Source: Pseudomonadota bacterium
GTDB lineage: Bacteria > Pseudomonadota > Gammaproteobacteria > Steroidobacterales > Steroidobacteraceae
NCBI GenBank assembly: GCA_023428645.1
Contig: JAEYXD010000004.1
Span: 1 to 5,357 of the forward strand
Direction: 5' to 3'
DNA: 5,357 nucleotides
Below are positions 5,276 to 5,357 of this stretch, piece after piece. Under the pieces are notes generated by a model. The model did no database searches. It worked only from the letters and a program-made list of their open reading frames with translations, and had not been told where the DNA came from. A program made the position numbers and the translations under genes. Within the stretch, counting starts at the first letter, position 1. Every line of letters starts with the position of its first letter.

Positions 5276-5357
5276 AACTTCATCGCGGTGAGCGCAACCC
5301 GCTCGCCTTGATGTCTGGCACCTTCGAGCTCGATCTGGCTCGGTTGTCTGCTGCCGT
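5266..5357 (-). CDS. C-terminal end of an unidentified convergent gene
   Basis: The minus strand reads open from the window edge to a TGA at 5268-5266, giving 29 residues ending QGERVALTAMKLFG. Its composition (SQIELEGARHQGERVALTAMKLFG) alternates polar and hydrophobic residues like a closing beta-strand, and about two thirds of codons end in G or C. The other two minus frames read as low-complexity Arg/Ser-rich sequence, so this is the most protein-like frame. The fragment is too short to name a family. It would be convergent with the phytase gene and unrelated in operon terms. Confidence 0.45.
   Translation of the reverse strand, partial: GSRQPSQIELEGARHQGERVALTAMKLFG

Overview
The window looks like chromosomal DNA from a GC-rich (roughly 60-65% by eye) Gram-negative bacterium, most likely a member of the Pseudomonadota. 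Three exported or outer-membrane proteins support this: a TonB-dependent receptor, a lipoprotein with a classic lipobox, and a catalase-peroxidase carrying a signal peptide. Genus cannot be fixed from this much sequence. There are no RNA genes, insertion sequences, CRISPR arrays or broken genes that I can see.

Layout. Bases 1-183 (minus strand) hold the first 61 codons of a periplasmic catalase-peroxidase (KatG/KatP type) that runs off the left edge. Bases 184-541 are a divergent promoter region with no convincing gene; they hold several short inverted repeats and a weak Pho-box-like array. Bases 542-2980 (plus) encode an 812-residue TonB-dependent outer-membrane receptor. After a 56-base gap containing a good Shine-Dalgarno sequence and a strong hairpin, bases 3037-5106 (plus) encode a 689-residue lipoprotein made of two tandem beta-propeller phytase units. 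Only the second unit keeps the catalytic motifs. Bases 5107-5265 are a GC-rich intergenic stretch with stem-loops, and 5266-5357 (minus) probably hold the last 29 codons of an unidentified convergent gene.

How the genes may work together. The receptor and phytase look like one transcription unit: same strand, short gap, no promoter seen between them. The lipoprotein phytase is expected to sit in the outer membrane and remove phosphates from inositol hexakisphosphate. The receptor is the natural candidate for importing phytate, a metal-phytate complex or an inositol phosphate product using TonB energy. The substrate is inference. The periplasmic catalase-peroxidase shares the divergent control region; a link through iron (phytate is an iron chelator, KatG a haem enzyme and peroxide defence) is possible but not shown. 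The most unusual local feature is the phytase translation start: its only good Shine-Dalgarno lies 36 bases upstream of the ATG, and an 11-bp hairpin in between would bring the two to a 9-base spacing.
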